Shown here in pieces: positions 49,865-58,434 of a stretch of DNA of 64,000 nucleotides. The DNA is from CAXTEJ01 sp964243295 (GTDB lineage Bacteria > Actinomycetota > Actinomycetes > Actinomycetales > Angustibacteraceae). Position numbers and translations under genes: made by a program. Location: the NCBI GenBank assembly GCA_964243295.1, contig CAXTEJ010000005.1, positions 59,786 through 123,785 of the forward strand, given 5' to 3'. Numbering within the stretch: the stretch's first letter is position 1; every line of letters begins with the position of its first letter. The notes beneath the pieces were generated by a model. It saw only the letters and a program-made list of their open reading frames with translations, was not told the DNA's origin and made no database searches.

Positions 49865-49887
49865 ACCCCATCCCCCGCGATCATGCA
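49865..49887. repeat. 23-bp intergenic direct repeat, copy 2
   Basis: Identical to 49813-49835; downstream bases remain partly similar (TCC.G.GCTCA). Lies in the spacer between converging genes, where short dispersed repeats are often found in actinobacterial genomes. Confidence 0.9.
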
Positions 49888-49987
49888 ATCCGAGCTCAGC
49901 CTGCTCGGCAGTCCCTCGCAGTGGCCGGGGCGTGCGCAGTGGGCCGCGATCGCATGATCACCGCAGCCGGAACGAGCCGCGCTGGGT

Positions 49988-50572
49988 CTACTCCTGGTAG
50001 GAGTAGCGCTCCTCGTACCAGGGGTCGGCGCGCTCGTGGTAGCCGCGCTGCTCCCAGAAGCCGCGTCCAGGCGAGGTCAGGTACTCCACGCCACGCACCC
50101 ACTTGGGGCCCTTCCAGGCGTAGAGGTGCGGCACCACCAGCCGCAGCGGCCAGCCCCGCTCGGGGGTGAGGGGCTCGCCGTCGCCGTGGGTGGCGAAGAC
50201 GCAGCGCGGCGAGGCGAGGTCCTCCAGCCGCAGGTTGGCGGAGTAGCCGTACTCGGCCCACACCATGACGTGCTCGACGTCGTCCCTGGGCGGGAACAGG
50301 TCGAGCAGCGTCCGCGCCGCCACACCCTGCCACCGGCGGTCGGGCACCGACCATCGCGTGACGCAGTGCAGGTCGCTGACCACCTCGACGCGCGGCAGCT
50401 CGGCGAGCTGAGCGAGGTCGAGGCCGTGCTGCTCGCCGTCCGCCGTGGCGCCCGCGAACGTGAGCTCCCAGGTGGCCGGTCGCAGCTTCGGCACGGGGCC
50501 GTAGTGCAGGACGGGCCACCCCGCTGCAGGCCGTTGGCCGGGAGGCAGCGACCTCGGCAGGGGGCGGTTCAC
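49988..50572 (-). CDS. sulfite-oxidase-like molybdopterin-binding oxidoreductase
   Basis: A 194-residue cytoplasmic SUOX-family protein. WPVLHYGPVPKL opens, SDLHCVTRWS carries the Mo-coordinating Cys, and AEYGYSANLRLEDL, GWPLRLVVPHLYAWKGPKWV complete the fold. No signal peptide or membrane anchor. Reaction and redox partner unknown; it lacks the dimerisation domain of true sulfite oxidases. GTG at 50572, 19 bases after the aldolase stop. Confidence 0.87.
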   Translation of the reverse strand: MNRPLPRSLPPGQRPAAGWPVLHYGPVPKLRPATWELTFAGATADGEQHGLDLAQLAELPRVEVVSDLHCVTRWSVPDRRWQGVAARTLLDLFPPRDDVEHVMVWAEYGYSANLRLEDLASPRCVFATHGDGEPLTPERGWPLRLVVPHLYAWKGPKWVRGVEYLTSPGRGFWEQRGYHERADPWYEERYSYQE

Positions 50573-50591
50573 GGTGTCACCGGGGCGACCG

Positions 50592-51644
50592 CTACCCGGA
50601 CAGGTGACGCGTCAGCACGGCGATCGCGGTCGCCGTGTCGTCGTCGTCGACCTCCAGGTGCGTCACCAGGCGCACGCGGTGAGGCCCGAACGCCGACATC
50701 CGCACGCCGTCGGCAGCACAGGCCGCGACGAGCGCCGGCGCGCTGAGGTCAGTGCCCCGCAGGTTAAGCACGACGATGTTGGTGTCGACCGCGTCGGGGT
50801 CGACGATGCCCGCACGCGTTGCGGCACAGGCCTTCGCGATGGCCGCCGCCCGGGCGTGGTCGTCGGCCAGCCGGTCGAGGTGGTGGTCGAGCGCGTAGTC
50901 GGCCGCGGCGGCGAGGACGCCCACCTGCCGCATGCCGCCGCCGTACCGCTTGCGCCACACCCGCGCCTTCGCGACGGTCTCGGCGTCGGACGCGAGCACC
51001 GAGCCGATCGGCGCGCCCAGCCCCTTGCTCAGGCACACCGAGACGGTGTCGAACAGGCTGCCCCAGGCGTCGAGCGCCTCGCCCGTGGCGACGTGCGCGT
51101 TGAACAGCCGGGCGCCGTCGAGGTGCAGCGCCACGCCGGTGCCGCTCACGCCGTCGCGCAGCGCCTTCGCCTGCGCCAGCGGCTGCACGCTGCCGCCGCC
51201 GAAGTTGTGGGTGTTCTCGACGGCGATGGCGGCGGTCGACACCAGGTACGGACCGGCGTCGGCCTCCATCATCGCGAGCGGGACGTCGGCCACGAGCCGG
51301 CCGTCGCTGCTGGGCCAGGTGCGGGTGGTGATGCCGCTGAAGACGGCCGCTGCGCCGAGCTCGGCGCGCGCGACGTGAGCAGTCTGGTCGCAGAGCAGCT
51401 CGCGGCCCGGCTCGACGAGCATGCGCAGGCCGAGCTGGTTGGCGAGCGAGCCGGTGCCGGCGAACAGGCCCGCCTCGTGCCCGAGCATCTCGGCGACGCG
51501 CGCCTCGAGCCGGTTGACCGTCGGGTCCTCCCCGTAGACGTCGTCGCCGACCTCGGCGTCGGCCATGGCGCGGCGCATGCCGGCCGTCGGGCGCGTGACC
51601 GTGTCGCTGCGCAGGTCGATGGTGCGCGTGCCGCCGGCCGTCAC
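50592..51644 (-). CDS. ltaE: low-specificity L-threonine aldolase
   Basis: A 350-residue PLP enzyme of the beta-eliminating lyase family that splits threonine to glycine and acetaldehyde. DLRSDTVTRPTAGMR opens, DDVYGEDPTVNRLE and HLDGARLFNAHVA are motifs, and VSVCLSKGLGAPIGS holds the Schiff-base Lys. GTG at 51644 overlaps the DAHP synthase stop (GTGA). Confidence 0.92.
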   Translation of the reverse strand: MTAGGTRTIDLRSDTVTRPTAGMRRAMADAEVGDDVYGEDPTVNRLEARVAEMLGHEAGLFAGTGSLANQLGLRMLVEPGRELLCDQTAHVARAELGAAAVFSGITTRTWPSSDGRLVADVPLAMMEADAGPYLVSTAAIAVENTHNFGGGSVQPLAQAKALRDGVSGTGVALHLDGARLFNAHVATGEALDAWGSLFDTVSVCLSKGLGAPIGSVLASDAETVAKARVWRKRYGGGMRQVGVLAAAADYALDHHLDRLADDHARAAAIAKACAATRAGIVDPDAVDTNIVVLNLRGTDLSAPALVAACAADGVRMSAFGPHRVRLVTHLEVDDDDTATAIAVLTRHLSG

Positions 51645-53002
51645 CGGTCCGCCAGCATCTCGGCGATGAGAAAGGCCATCTCGAGGCTCTGCTGGTGGTT
51701 CAGCCGCGGGTCGCAGACGCTCTCGTAGCGCGTCGACAGGGCTGCCTCGTCGATCTGATCGGCGCCACCGAGGCACTCGGTGACGTCGTCGCCGGTGAGC
51801 TCGAGGTGCACGCCACCGGGCACGGTGCCCAGCGCCTTGTGCACCTCGAAGAAGCCACGCACCTCGTCGATGATGTCGTCGAAGCGGCGGGTCTTGTAAC
51901 CGGTGGGCGACTCGAAACCGTTGCCGTGCATGGGGTCGCAGACCCACAGCACCTGACGGCCGGCCGACTGCACCGTCTCGATCAGGGACGGCAGCGCCTC
52001 GCGCACGGTTCCCGCGCCCATCCGCGTGATGAACGTCAGCCGCCCCGGCTCGGCGTCCGGGTCGAGCTTGTCCATCAGCGCGAGGACGTCGGCCGGCCGG
52101 GTCTTCGCGCTCAGCTTGACCCCCAGCGGGTTGCGGACGCGCGAGAGGAAGTCGACGTGCGCGCCGTCCAGCTGGCGGGTGCGCTCGCCGATCCAGACGA
52201 GGTGGGCGGAGACGTCGTACGGGCTGCCGGTGCGGGAGTCGATGCGGGTGAGGGCGCGCTCGTAGTCGAGCAGCAGCGCCTCGTGGCTGGAGAAGAAGTC
52301 GACGGTCCGCAGGGTGTCGAAGTCGGCGCCGCAGGCGGCCATGAACTTCATGGCCTTGTCGATGTCGCGGGCCATCACCTCGTAGCGGGCCTTCGCGGCG
52401 TTGCCGACGAAGCCGCGGTTCCACTCGTGCACCAGGCGCAGGTCGGCGAAACCGCCGTGGGTGAACGCCCGGATGAGGTTTAGCGTCGCGCTGGACGTGT
52501 GGTAGGCGCGAAGCAGCCGCTCGGGGTCGTTGCGACGTCCCTCGGCGGTGAACGCGAAGTCGTTGACGGCGTCGCCGCGGTAGGCCGGCAGCGTCACGCC
52601 GTCGCGGGTCTCGTGCTCGCTGCTGCGGGGCTTGGCGAACTGGCCGGCCATCCGGCCCAGCTTGATGACCGGCATGCTCGCGCCGTAGGTGAGCACGACG
52701 GCCATCTGCAGCACCGTCTTGATGCGGTTGCGGATGTTGTCGGCCGTGGCGTCGGCGAACGTCTCGGCGCAGTCACCGCCCTGCAGCAGGAACGCCTCGC
52801 CGCGCGCCGCGGCCGCCAGCCGCGAGCGCAGGTCGTCGCACTCGCCGGCGAACACCAGCGGTGGGTACGCCGAGAGCCGGACGACCGCGTCGTCGAGCGC
52901 GGCGCGGTCGGGCCACACCGGCTGCTGGGCAGCCGGCAGCCCGCGCCACGCGTCGAGGCCGTCGAGCACCTCGGGGCTGGCCAGGACGGTCGTCTCGCTC
53001 AC
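51641..53002 (-). CDS. aroG: class II 3-deoxy-7-phosphoheptulonate synthase
   Basis: A 453-residue plant/mycobacterial-type DAHP synthase, first step of the shikimate pathway. LLQGGDCAETFAD contains the metal Cys; KLGRMAGQFAKPRS, PVGxK-like GVKLSAKT, WVCDPMHGN and the C-terminal CDPRLN follow. Corresponds to Rv2178c. GTG at 53002 has a TACCCT -10 seven bases upstream and no ribosome site. Confidence 0.96.
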   Translation of the reverse strand: MSETTVLASPEVLDGLDAWRGLPAAQQPVWPDRAALDDAVVRLSAYPPLVFAGECDDLRSRLAAAARGEAFLLQGGDCAETFADATADNIRNRIKTVLQMAVVLTYGASMPVIKLGRMAGQFAKPRSSEHETRDGVTLPAYRGDAVNDFAFTAEGRRNDPERLLRAYHTSSATLNLIRAFTHGGFADLRLVHEWNRGFVGNAAKARYEVMARDIDKAMKFMAACGADFDTLRTVDFFSSHEALLLDYERALTRIDSRTGSPYDVSAHLVWIGERTRQLDGAHVDFLSRVRNPLGVKLSAKTRPADVLALMDKLDPDAEPGRLTFITRMGAGTVREALPSLIETVQSAGRQVLWVCDPMHGNGFESPTGYKTRRFDDIIDEVRGFFEVHKALGTVPGGVHLELTGDDVTECLGGADQIDEAALSTRYESVCDPRLNHQQSLEMAFLIAEMLADR

Positions 53003-53009
53003 GGGCCCC

Positions 53010-53015
53010 AGGGTA
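53010..53015 (-). promoter_or_regulatory. -10 element, leaderless start of aroG
   Basis: TACCCT on the minus strand is separated by seven bases from the GTG at 53002. Confidence 0.6.
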
Positions 53016-53083
53016 GGCGCGCGGCGTCCACCACCCGGACACGGGTCCGGATGGCGGACGGCTCGCGCAGCCGGACCGACGCC

Positions 53084-54109
53084 TCAGCCGAACAGCTGCT
53101 GGGCCTCGGCGTAGCGCTCGGGCGACACGGTCTTGAGCTCGGCCGTGGCCTCGGAGAGCTTGACGCGCACGATGTCGGTCCCCCGCAGGGCGATCATCAC
53201 ACCGAAGTCGCCGTCGTCGACCGCCTCGATGGCACCGAGACCGAAGCGCGTGGACAGCACCCGGTCGTACGCCGTGGGCGTGCCGCCGCGCTGCACGTGG
53301 CCCAGCACCGCCGCCCGCGTCTCGTGGCCGGTGCGCTGCTCGATCTCGCCCGCCAGCCAGGTGCCGATGCCCCCGAGCCGCACGTGCCCGAAGGCGTCCT
53401 TCTCCCCCGCGGTCAGCGACTCGCTGCCGCCCTCGGGCAGGGCGCCCTCCGCGACGCAGAGCACCGCGGCGTGGCCGCGGTCGTAGCGGGCGTTCACCCA
53501 GCCGCAGACCTGGTCGACGTCGAAGGGGAACTCGGGGACGAGGATCGCGTCGGCGCCACCGGCCATGCCGGCGTGCAGCGCGATCCAGCCGGCGTGGCGG
53601 CCCATGACCTCGACGACGATGGTGCGGTCGTGGGACTCGGCGGTGGTGCGCACCCGGTCGATGGCCTCGGTGGCGATCGACACCGCGGTGTCGAAGCCGA
53701 ACGTGTAGTCGGTGGCGCCGAGGTCGTTGTCGATGGTCTTCGGCACGCCGACGACGCCGATGCCGTCGTCGGTGAGCCGCTTGGCCACGCCGAGGGTGTC
53801 CTCGCCGCCGATGGCCACGAGTGCGTCGACGCCGAGGTCGGCCAGGTTGGAGCGGATCGCGTCGACCGCGCCGTCCATCGAGTAGGGGTTGGTGCGCGAG
53901 GAGCCGAGGATGGTGCCACCGCGGGCGAGGATGTCGTCGACGTCCTCGAGCCCGAGCGGCTGCGTCAGCCCCTCGACCGGGCCCTTCCAGCCATTGCGGA
54001 AGCCGACGAACTCGTGCCCGTACGCGTGCACCCCCTTCGTGACCACCGCGCGGATCACCGCGTTGAGCCCGGGGCAGTCCCCGCCACCTGTCAGTACACC
54101 GATGCGCAT
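53084..54109 (-). CDS. 6-phosphofructokinase, PPi-type signature
   Basis: A 341-residue PFK. MRIGVLTGGGDCPGLNAVIR opens; VPKTIDNDL, MGRHAGWIAL and HVQRGGTPTAYDR are family motifs. In E. coli numbering, the residue equivalent to Gly104 is Asp (GGEDTLG) and that to Gly124 is Lys (PKTIDND). That pair marks pyrophosphate-dependent enzymes such as the Amycolatopsis methanolica PFK; ATP enzymes have Gly at 104. PPi use is thus likely but inferred. Leaderless ATG, see -10. Confidence 0.92.
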   Translation of the reverse strand: MRIGVLTGGGDCPGLNAVIRAVVTKGVHAYGHEFVGFRNGWKGPVEGLTQPLGLEDVDDILARGGTILGSSRTNPYSMDGAVDAIRSNLADLGVDALVAIGGEDTLGVAKRLTDDGIGVVGVPKTIDNDLGATDYTFGFDTAVSIATEAIDRVRTTAESHDRTIVVEVMGRHAGWIALHAGMAGGADAILVPEFPFDVDQVCGWVNARYDRGHAAVLCVAEGALPEGGSESLTAGEKDAFGHVRLGGIGTWLAGEIEQRTGHETRAAVLGHVQRGGTPTAYDRVLSTRFGLGAIEAVDDGDFGVMIALRGTDIVRVKLSEATAELKTVSPERYAEAQQLFG

Positions 54110-54115
54110 GCGCCG

Positions 54116-54121
54116 ACCCTA
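54116..54121 (-). promoter_or_regulatory. -10 element, leaderless start of the phosphofructokinase gene
   Basis: TAGGGT on the minus strand lies six bases before the ATG at 54109; no ribosome site is present. Confidence 0.62.
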
Positions 54122-54147
54122 GCCGGACCGGTGCGCGGACCGCGTGG

Positions 54148-55011
54148 TCAGCCCGCTGCGCGCGCCGGCGGCTCCTGCACCTGGCCGTCACCGGCGCCCG
54201 CGGCGCCGGCGTCCGGTGCCCGCGGCGGCTGCGCGACGTCGGCGACCGGGTCGTCGGCCACACCCGCCGGGACGTCGGCGGTGGCCTCCGTGCCGGCCGG
54301 GACGGCGCCCTTGGCTCGGCGGGCGGCGGCCAGGCGCTCCTTCATGTCGGCGGCGTAGACGTCGACGTACTCCTGCCCCGACAGCTGCATGAGCTCGTAC
54401 ATGATCTCGTCGGTGATCGAGCGCAGGACGAAGCGGTCGTCCTCCATGCCCTCGTAGCGCGAGAAGTCCAGGGGGGCGCCGATGCGCACGCCGACGCGCA
54501 TGACGGTGGGGATGGTTCGCCCGATGGGCTGGGCCTTGTCGGTGTCGATCATCGCGACCGGGATGACCGGGACGCCGCCCTCGAGAGCCATGCGGGCGAC
54601 CCCGGTCTTGCCGCGGTAGAGCCGGCCGTCCGGCGAGCGCGTGCCCTCGGGGTAGATGCCCAGGATGTCGCCGCGCCGCAGCACGCGCAGCCCCGTGCGC
54701 AGCGCCGCCTCGCTGGCCCGGCCGCCGGAGCGGTCGACCGGCAGCTGGTCGGCGAGGCGGAAGAAGGCGGCTGTGAGCCGGCCCTTGGGCCCACGGCCGG
54801 TGAAGTAGTCGGCCTTGGCGAGGAACGTCACCTTCCGCTCGAGCACCAGCGGCAGGAAGATCGAGTCGGAGAACGACAGGTGGTTGCTCGCGAAGATGAC
54901 GCCGCCACTCTCGGGCACGTGCTCGAGGCCCTGCACCCACGGGCGGAACACCATGCGCAGCACGGGGCCCAGCAGCACCGTCTTGAGCAGCCAGTAGAAC
55001 AGTGCAACCAC
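54148..55011 (-). CDS. plsC: 1-acylglycerol-3-phosphate acyltransferase family protein
   Basis: A 287-residue membrane-associated acyltransferase. The catalytic motif NHLSFSD (HxxxxD) and substrate-binding EGTRSPDG are present, after an N-terminal hydrophobic helix. The last ~60 residues are Ala/Pro-rich and probably disordered. GTG at 55011 overlaps a GGAGG, making the exact start doubtful. TAGAGT at 55038-55033 is a good -10. Its place matches Rv2182c. Confidence 0.9.
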   Translation of the reverse strand: MVALFYWLLKTVLLGPVLRMVFRPWVQGLEHVPESGGVIFASNHLSFSDSIFLPLVLERKVTFLAKADYFTGRGPKGRLTAAFFRLADQLPVDRSGGRASEAALRTGLRVLRRGDILGIYPEGTRSPDGRLYRGKTGVARMALEGGVPVIPVAMIDTDKAQPIGRTIPTVMRVGVRIGAPLDFSRYEGMEDDRFVLRSITDEIMYELMQLSGQEYVDVYAADMKERLAAARRAKGAVPAGTEATADVPAGVADDPVADVAQPPRAPDAGAAGAGDGQVQEPPARAAG

Positions 55012-55119
55012 CTCCGTCCGTCGTAGCGACGAACTCTAGGGCACCCCTCGACCGTGGCCGGTCGCCGTGGAACGATGGGCCCAGCCCGCGGACGCGCTCG
55101 CTCCGCCTGAGGAGGTCCC

Positions 55120-55866
55120 GTGCCCGTGTTGCCTGGAGCAGAGCCGTACGACCACGACGCCGGGGACGTCGGGGTGCTGCTGTGCCACGGCCTCACCGGC
55201 ACCCCGCAGAGCCTGCGGCCGTGGGCCGAGCGCCTCGCCGACGACGGACTGAGCGTGCGCCTGCCGCGCCTGCCTGGTCACGGCACCACCTGGCAGGAGC
55301 TGAACGTGACGCGCTGGGAGGACTGGCTGGCGGCGGTCGACGCGTCCCTCGACGAGCTCACCGCCCGCTGCCGCAGCGTCGTGGTCGGTGGGCTGTCCAT
55401 GGGTGGCGCCCTCGCGGCCACGCTCGCCGCCCGCCGCCCGGCCGACGTCGCCGGGCTGGTGGTGGTGAACCCCGCGGTCGCCGCCGACGACCCCAGACTG
55501 CGGCTGCTGCCGCTGCTGCACCACGTCGTCCCGTCGCTGGCCGGCATCGGCAGCGACATCGCCAAGCCCGGCAGCACCGAGCTGGCCTACGCGCGCACCC
55601 CGCTGCGGGCCCTGCACTCGTTCGTCAGCAGGTTCGACGACATCCTGCGCGAGCTGCCGCGCGTCACCCAGCCGCTGCTGCTGCTGCGCTCGCGCACCGA
55701 CCACGTCGTCCCGGCTCGCAGCTCCGAGCTGCTGCTGTCGCGCGTGTCGAGCAAGGACGTCACCGAGGTGGTGCTCGACAACAGCTTCCACGTCGCGACG
55801 CTCGACCACGACGCCGATGTCATCGAGAAGGCCTCGCTCGACTTCGTCCAGCGGGTGACCACGTGA
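55120..55866 (+). CDS. alpha/beta hydrolase, esterase/lipase type
   Basis: A 248-residue serine hydrolase resembling carboxylesterase Est30/monoglyceride lipases. LLCHGLTGTPQSLRPWAE gives the oxyanion loop, VGGLSMGGALA the nucleophile Ser, RTDHVVP the Asp and NSFHVATLD the His. GTG at 55120 has GAGGAGG four bases away. Divergent from the acyltransferase and in an overlapping operon with the two genes after it; lipid turnover is a reasonable guess. Confidence 0.9.
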   Translation: MPVLPGAEPYDHDAGDVGVLLCHGLTGTPQSLRPWAERLADDGLSVRLPRLPGHGTTWQELNVTRWEDWLAAVDASLDELTARCRSVVVGGLSMGGALAATLAARRPADVAGLVVVNPAVAADDPRLRLLPLLHHVVPSLAGIGSDIAKPGSTELAYARTPLRALHSFVSRFDDILRELPRVTQPLLLLRSRTDHVVPARSSELLLSRVSSKDVTEVVLDNSFHVATLDHDADVIEKASLDFVQRVTT

Positions 55867-56399
55867 GCTCTGCTGGTCGTGACCGCCCCGACCGCGACCG
55901 GCCCGACGAGGACGTCGACGCCGCGTTCGCGCGCATCATCGCCGGCTGGGAGGACGTCCCGACGCTGCCCGACCGCGACGCAGCCGGCCCGTCCGGTGCC
56001 TCACCCGCCGGGTCCGCACCGACGTCCGCAGCGGGCGCGCCGCCCTCCCCGGCGCCCGGCGCAGGGGTGCCGCAGCCGCCGCCGCTGCCGCCGGCACCCG
56101 TCGAGCCGGCCGCGCCGCTCGTCGGTCCGCGTGACTTCCAGCCGGCGCCGGAGGTCGAGGAGGGCTACGTGCCCCCCGAGCCGCCGCCGCTGCCGCGCGG
56201 TGACCTGCTGACCGCCCTGCCGTGGGTGGCCGTCGTGGTCGGGCCGCTCGTGCTGGTCCTGGCCGGGCTGTTCTGGCGGTCGGCGAGCCCCTGGTGGCTC
56301 GGCCTCGCGGTCATCTCGTTCGTCGGCGGTTTCGTCGCGCTCGTGATGAGGCTGCCGCTGCACCACGACGACGAGGACGACGACGGCGCCGTGGTATGA
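55863..56399 (+). CDS. hypothetical Pro-rich two-helix membrane protein
   Basis: A 178-residue protein. The acidic N-terminus DEDVDAAFARIIAGWEDVP is followed by ~80 Pro/Ala-rich residues, a PPEPPPLPRGDLL motif, two membrane helices (ALPWVAVVVGPLVLVLAGLF and LGLAVISFVGGFVALVMRL) and an acidic tail. Similar small proteins are common in actinobacteria without known role. GTGA overlap with the hydrolase and ATGA with the next gene. Confidence 0.8.
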   Translation: MSSAGRDRPDRDRPDEDVDAAFARIIAGWEDVPTLPDRDAAGPSGASPAGSAPTSAAGAPPSPAPGAGVPQPPPLPPAPVEPAAPLVGPRDFQPAPEVEEGYVPPEPPPLPRGDLLTALPWVAVVVGPLVLVLAGLFWRSASPWWLGLAVISFVGGFVALVMRLPLHHDDEDDDGAVV

Positions 56400-57649
56400 G
56401 TGCTGGTGTGACCAGCGCCAGCGAGACGGTCGAGATCCGGGGCCACCTGCTCGACAGCGGGGTGCTGTCGCGCTGTGTCAGCGACGTGCGCAGCCTCGGC
56501 GGCGACTACGTCATCGAGCGGTTCGACGTCGGCAAGGACCACGAGGACGAGTCGTACGCCCGCATCCGCGTGCAGGCGGCCGACCACGAGCGGCTCGCAT
56601 CGATGCTCATGCGGCTCAACGCCCACGGGGTGAACCTCACCGATCCCGGCGAGGCGGTGGTGCGTGAGGTCGAGGCGGACGGCGTCTTCCCCCAGGACTT
56701 CTACTCCACCACCAACCTGCCCACGCAGGTGCGCCTGGACGGTCACTGGGTCGACGTCCAGCAGCCGGAGATGGACTGCGGGCTGCTGGTCGGCGGCGCG
56801 GGCTCGGCGCGCACCGTGCGCACCGTCCCGGTCAGCGACGCGAGAGCCGGCGACGCGGTCGTGTGCGGCGCCTCGGGGGTGCGAGTCACGGTGGCACCGG
56901 CGGCGAGCGAGGACGGCTCGACGTTCGAGTTCATGAACTCACAGGTCTCCAGCGAGAAGCCGCAGGCCCTGCTGGTGCGCCAGATCGCGCAGGAGATGCG
57001 CGACACCGTGGCGGCCGGTCGAAAGCTGCTGTGGGTCGGTGGCCCGGCCGTCGTCCACACCGGTGCGGCGCCCGCCATGGTCGCGCTCGTCGAGGCCGGC
57101 TACGTCGACGTGCTGTTCGGCGGCAACGCGATCGCCACGCACGACATCGAGTCCTCGCTGTACGGCACCTCGCTCGGCGTCGACCTGTCGCAGGGCCGCG
57201 GCGTCGAGCACGGCCACGAGCACCACATCCGCGCCATCAACCGCGTGCGGGCCGCCGGCTCGATCGCCGCGGCCGTCGAGCAGGGCGTGATCACCAGCGG
57301 CGTCATGCACGCCCTCGTCACGCACGGCAAGCGGTTCGTGCTCGTCGGCTCCGTGCGCGACGACGGGCCGCTGCCCGACGTCATCACCGACGTCATCGCC
57401 GGTCAGCGGGCCATGCGCGCCGAGCTCGAGGGCGTCGGCTTCGCCATCATGGTGGCGACGATGCTGCACTCGGTGGCCACCGGCAACCTGCTGCCGGCGG
57501 CCGTCCCGCTGGTGTGCGTCGACATCAACCCGGCCACGGTGACCAAGCTGGCTGACCGCGGCTCCTCGCAGGCGCGCGGCGTCGTCACCGACGTCGGCCT
57601 GTTCCTGGAGCAGCTGGCCACCGAGCTCAGCCCCGGCTGGCGGGGCTGA
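56396..57649 (+). CDS. TIGR00300-type ornithine cyclodeaminase-like protein
   Basis: A 417-residue protein with the LOR/SDH-like N-terminal domain (RGHLLDSGVLSRCVSDVRS, GGDYVIERFDVG) and a Rossmann-like C-terminal domain (MVALVEAGYVDVLFGGNAIATHD, GVDLSQGRGVEHGHEHHI). The family includes the archaeal NAD-dependent ornithine cyclodeaminase and the C-terminal part of cyanobacterial ArgZ/AgrE, converting ornithine to proline. ATG at 56396 overlaps the previous stop. No arginine genes are adjacent, so the link to ornithine rests on family. Confidence 0.82.
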   Translation: MSAGVTSASETVEIRGHLLDSGVLSRCVSDVRSLGGDYVIERFDVGKDHEDESYARIRVQAADHERLASMLMRLNAHGVNLTDPGEAVVREVEADGVFPQDFYSTTNLPTQVRLDGHWVDVQQPEMDCGLLVGGAGSARTVRTVPVSDARAGDAVVCGASGVRVTVAPAASEDGSTFEFMNSQVSSEKPQALLVRQIAQEMRDTVAAGRKLLWVGGPAVVHTGAAPAMVALVEAGYVDVLFGGNAIATHDIESSLYGTSLGVDLSQGRGVEHGHEHHIRAINRVRAAGSIAAAVEQGVITSGVMHALVTHGKRFVLVGSVRDDGPLPDVITDVIAGQRAMRAELEGVGFAIMVATMLHSVATGNLLPAAVPLVCVDINPATVTKLADRGSSQARGVVTDVGLFLEQLATELSPGWRG

Positions 57650-57803
57650 GCCAGCGCTCAGTGTGCCAATCCCGGATATCAAGGCCCAGCATGGTGATGA
57701 CGCCCCGCACCTGATCAGGCAGCAACGCCAGCAGGTCGCCATCCCGGACTTCCCCATCCAGTGGCACAGGGAACCTCGCGGGTCGGTGCCGCGTCGCAGT
57801 GGC

Positions 57804-58415
57804 ATGAGCCTTACTCGCGCGCGGCACCGCACGGTTGTTGCGCGGCTGCTCCTGGCGCTGGTCGGTGCACCGCTGCTCGTTGTCGCGACCGGCGGCAGCG
57901 CCTCGGCCTGCTCGTGCGCCAACCAGAGCTTGCAGGCGAGCCGTGACCGGGCCGATGTGGTGCTCACGGGTCAGGTGCTGCGCAGGGAGGCGCCGACCGA
58001 CGCCAGGTCGTCGGCGGACCCGGCGACGTACGTCGTGCGCGTCGACCGGGTGTTCAAGGGGCAGGCGAGGACCACGCAGGAGGTGGTGACGGCGGTCAGC
58101 GGAGCCAGCTGCGGCCTCGAGCTGCCCGGCTCGGGAGCGGTCCTGCTGTTCGCGCGCACGGGCGCCCCGGAAACCCTGGTCCCCTCACCGGCCCCGGGCC
58201 AGCTGACCGCCTCGCTGTGCGGCGGCTCACGCGTCGGTTCGACGGCACCGGCGAGCTTCGGGGGCGGCTACCCACCGCTGTCGGGCGGGCGACCCGAGGC
58301 CTCGCCCGAGCCGGCGCCAGCCGCTGGCGTGCCTGCCGTCGTACCGGTGGGCGTCGGGATGCTGGGCGCGGCAGTCCTGCTGGCCGTGCTCGCGCGTCGC
58401 AGGCGGCGGGGCTGA
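57804..58415 (+). CDS. exported NTR/TIMP-like protein with C-terminal membrane anchor
   Basis: A 203-residue surface protein. The signal ends near GSASA, so the mature protein begins CSCANQS, the N-terminal Cys-x-Cys found in netrin/TIMP-like folds. A beta domain follows (ADVVLTGQVL, YVVRVDRVFKG, SCGLEL), then a Pro-rich stalk and a membrane helix with a basic end (VPVGVGMLGAAVLLAVLARR). Function unknown. ATG at 57804 chosen by the signal peptide; no clear ribosome site. Confidence 0.75.
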   Translation: MSLTRARHRTVVARLLLALVGAPLLVVATGGSASACSCANQSLQASRDRADVVLTGQVLRREAPTDARSSADPATYVVRVDRVFKGQARTTQEVVTAVSGASCGLELPGSGAVLLFARTGAPETLVPSPAPGQLTASLCGGSRVGSTAPASFGGGYPPLSGGRPEASPEPAPAAGVPAVVPVGVGMLGAAVLLAVLARRRRRG

Positions 58416-58434
58416 GCGAGCCGCAGCTGCCTGT

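Noticed and set aside
57627..57827. 66-codon minus-strand frame in the spacer before the NTR-like gene, reading LLALLPDQVRGVITMLGLDI
   Set aside because: It looks protein-like but I could not tie it to any family, and it has no ribosome site; left as unexplained spacer.
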